Shown here piece after piece: positions 12,956-14,126 of a stretch of DNA of 14,126 nucleotides (the stretch's first letter is position 1; each line of letters starts with the position of its first letter). A model generated the notes under the pieces. It did no database searches. It saw only the letters and a program-made list of their open reading frames with translations, and had not been told where the DNA came from. The position numbers were made by a program, and so were the translations under genes. The stretch is from Gaoshiqia sp050298035 (GTDB lineage: Bacteria > Bacteroidota > Bacteroidia > Bacteroidales > Prolixibacteraceae): contig JBNKTK010000101.1 in the NCBI GenBank assembly GCA_050298035.1, positions 1 to 14,126 of the forward strand, read 5' to 3'.

Positions 12956-13994
12956 AAAACGATTGTCATTTCTCGACCGTTACCTGACATTCTGGATTTT
13001 GGGTGTCATGGCGTTGGGCGTTTTTATCGGGTGGGTATCGCCTGAAATCGGTGGTTTCTGGAACAAATTCAGTAGCGGTTCAACCAACATCCCGCTGGCT
13101 GCCGGCTTAATCCTGATGATGTACCCGCCATTGGCAAAAGTGAAGTACGAGGAGCTGGGATTGGTTTTTCGCGATGTGAAACTACTGCGGCTTTCGTTAG
13201 TTCAGAACTGGCTGATCGGCCCGTTGCTGATGTTTGTTTTGGCGATCGTGTTCCTGCACGACTATCCGCACTACATGGCCGGATTAATCCTGATTGGGTT
13301 GGCCCGTTGCATCGCGATGGTGATTGTTTGGAATGATCTTGCCGGCGGAAACCGCGAGTATGCCGCGGGCTTGGTGGCATTCAACTCCATTTTTCAAATC
13401 CTGTTCTTCTCGGTTTATGCCTGGGTGTTCCTTGGAATTCTCCCCGGTTTGATCGGCTTACAGAATATGGAACTCGACATCACAATCGGTCAGATAGCCG
13501 AATCGGTTCTGATTTACCTGGGCATCCCGTTTGTCGCCGGTTTTCTTACCCGCTTTTCCCTTTTAAAAATGAAAGGCGCCGAGTGGTACCAGCAAAAGTT
13601 TCTGCCCCGGATCAGCCCGATTACCTTGGTGGCGTTGTTGTTTACCATTTTTGTGATGTTCTCGCTCAAAGGAGAATACATTGTCAAAATCCCGGTTGAC
13701 GTGATTCGCATTGCCTTGCCGCTGGTGGTATACTTTGTCATCATGTTTTTTGTGTCCTTTTTCATGGGCAAAAAAGCGGGCGCCGATTATTCAAAAACAA
13801 CGACCATTTCATTCACGGCAGCTTCTAATAATTTCGAACTGGCAATTGCGGTGGCTGTGGCCGTTTTCGGGATCAACTCGGGCGAGGCTTTTGCCGCTGT
13901 GATTGGCCCGCTGGTTGAGGTGCCGGTGCTTATTTCGCTGGTGAACGTGGCGCTCTGGCTCAAAACGAAATATTTTAGTCCCAAAACCGCTTGA
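12945..13994 (+). CDS. acr3: Arsenite efflux transporter, Acr3 family
   Basis: Ten-helix inner-membrane permease that exports arsenite, driven by the membrane potential. The 349 aa are full length. The two conserved functional residues are visible: C122 in GLARCIAMVIVWNDLAGG (helix 4) and E325 in GPLVEVPVLISLVNVALW (helix 9). MYPPLAKVKYEEL (59-71) is also typical of Acr3. It is unrelated to the ArsB fold. Its start overlaps the end of arsC by 11 nt (ATG within the last arsC codons), a mark of translational coupling. No arsA or arsD is present, so export is not ATP-driven. I see no clear terminator in the 132 nt to the right edge. Confidence 0.95.
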   Translation: MSNKKRLSFLDRYLTFWILGVMALGVFIGWVSPEIGGFWNKFSSGSTNIPLAAGLILMMYPPLAKVKYEELGLVFRDVKLLRLSLVQNWLIGPLLMFVLAIVFLHDYPHYMAGLILIGLARCIAMVIVWNDLAGGNREYAAGLVAFNSIFQILFFSVYAWVFLGILPGLIGLQNMELDITIGQIAESVLIYLGIPFVAGFLTRFSLLKMKGAEWYQQKFLPRISPITLVALLFTIFVMFSLKGEYIVKIPVDVIRIALPLVVYFVIMFFVSFFMGKKAGADYSKTTTISFTAASNNFELAIAVAVAVFGINSGEAFAAVIGPLVEVPVLISLVNVALWLKTKYFSPKTA

Positions 13995-14126
13995 TCTGTC
14001 CTGATTTAGTGTCGAAATAAATCGATATAAAATGTGATCATTGAAACTTTAAATTCTTACAAATCGTTTGTGATAAAGTTGTAATTTGTTCAAAATTGAT
14101 TTTGCTTAAATTCAATCTATTAGAAA

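Overview
The window looks like chromosomal DNA from the phylum Bacteroidota. The protein sequences have that character, and most strong promoter candidates carry the Bacteroidota -7 box TAnnTTTG rather than a sigma70-type -10. Intergenic DNA contains the degenerate short-word repeats common in that phylum. A Marinilabiliales/Prolixibacteraceae-like host would fit, but that is a guess. I see no insertion sequence, tRNA, rRNA or CRISPR array.

Left part (1-7230), all on the minus strand and mostly housekeeping. After a nearly gene-free edge with a possible 44-codon ORF come cysK (cysteine synthase), with an attenuator-like leader, and a two-gene NatA/NatB-type ABC exporter. A 450-bp repeat-rich gap follows. 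Then come a DUF502 membrane protein paired with a TerC/Alx-type membrane protein, and an M20 (ArgE-like) deacylase.

Right part (7475-13994) is an arsenic locus of two modules, each starting with its own small ArsR repressor. Module 1 (7501-11153, plus strand) is arsR - arsE - arsF - arsG - arsP-type permease - pyrroline-5-carboxylate-reductase-like oxidoreductase. This gene set is associated with aromatic/organic arsenicals (ArsEFG, ArsP). A palindromic operator overlaps the arsR start codon, and a second copy of the same half-sites lies between arsR and arsE. Module 2 (12095-13994) is arsR - arsC - acr3, the classic arsenate reduction and arsenite export set. Its candidate operator is different: two copies of CGTATTTWTACG. 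A SatP-type acetate transporter on the opposite strand sits between the modules, and a bidirectional terminator separates it from module 1.

How they may work together: module 2 reduces arsenate to arsenite (ArsC) and exports it (Acr3). Module 1 appears to process organoarsenicals. From topology and cysteines, ArsE (cytosolic CxxC), ArsG (DsbD/CcdA-like membrane protein with two membrane cysteines) and ArsF (exported CxxC protein without the thioredoxin cis-proline) could form a thiol-electron relay across the membrane, with ArsP as the organoarsenical exporter. This relay and the ProC-like last gene are the most interesting parts of the window. Other points of interest are the three-way competing helices upstream of cysK and a strict heptanucleotide repeat ending at the arsC start codon.
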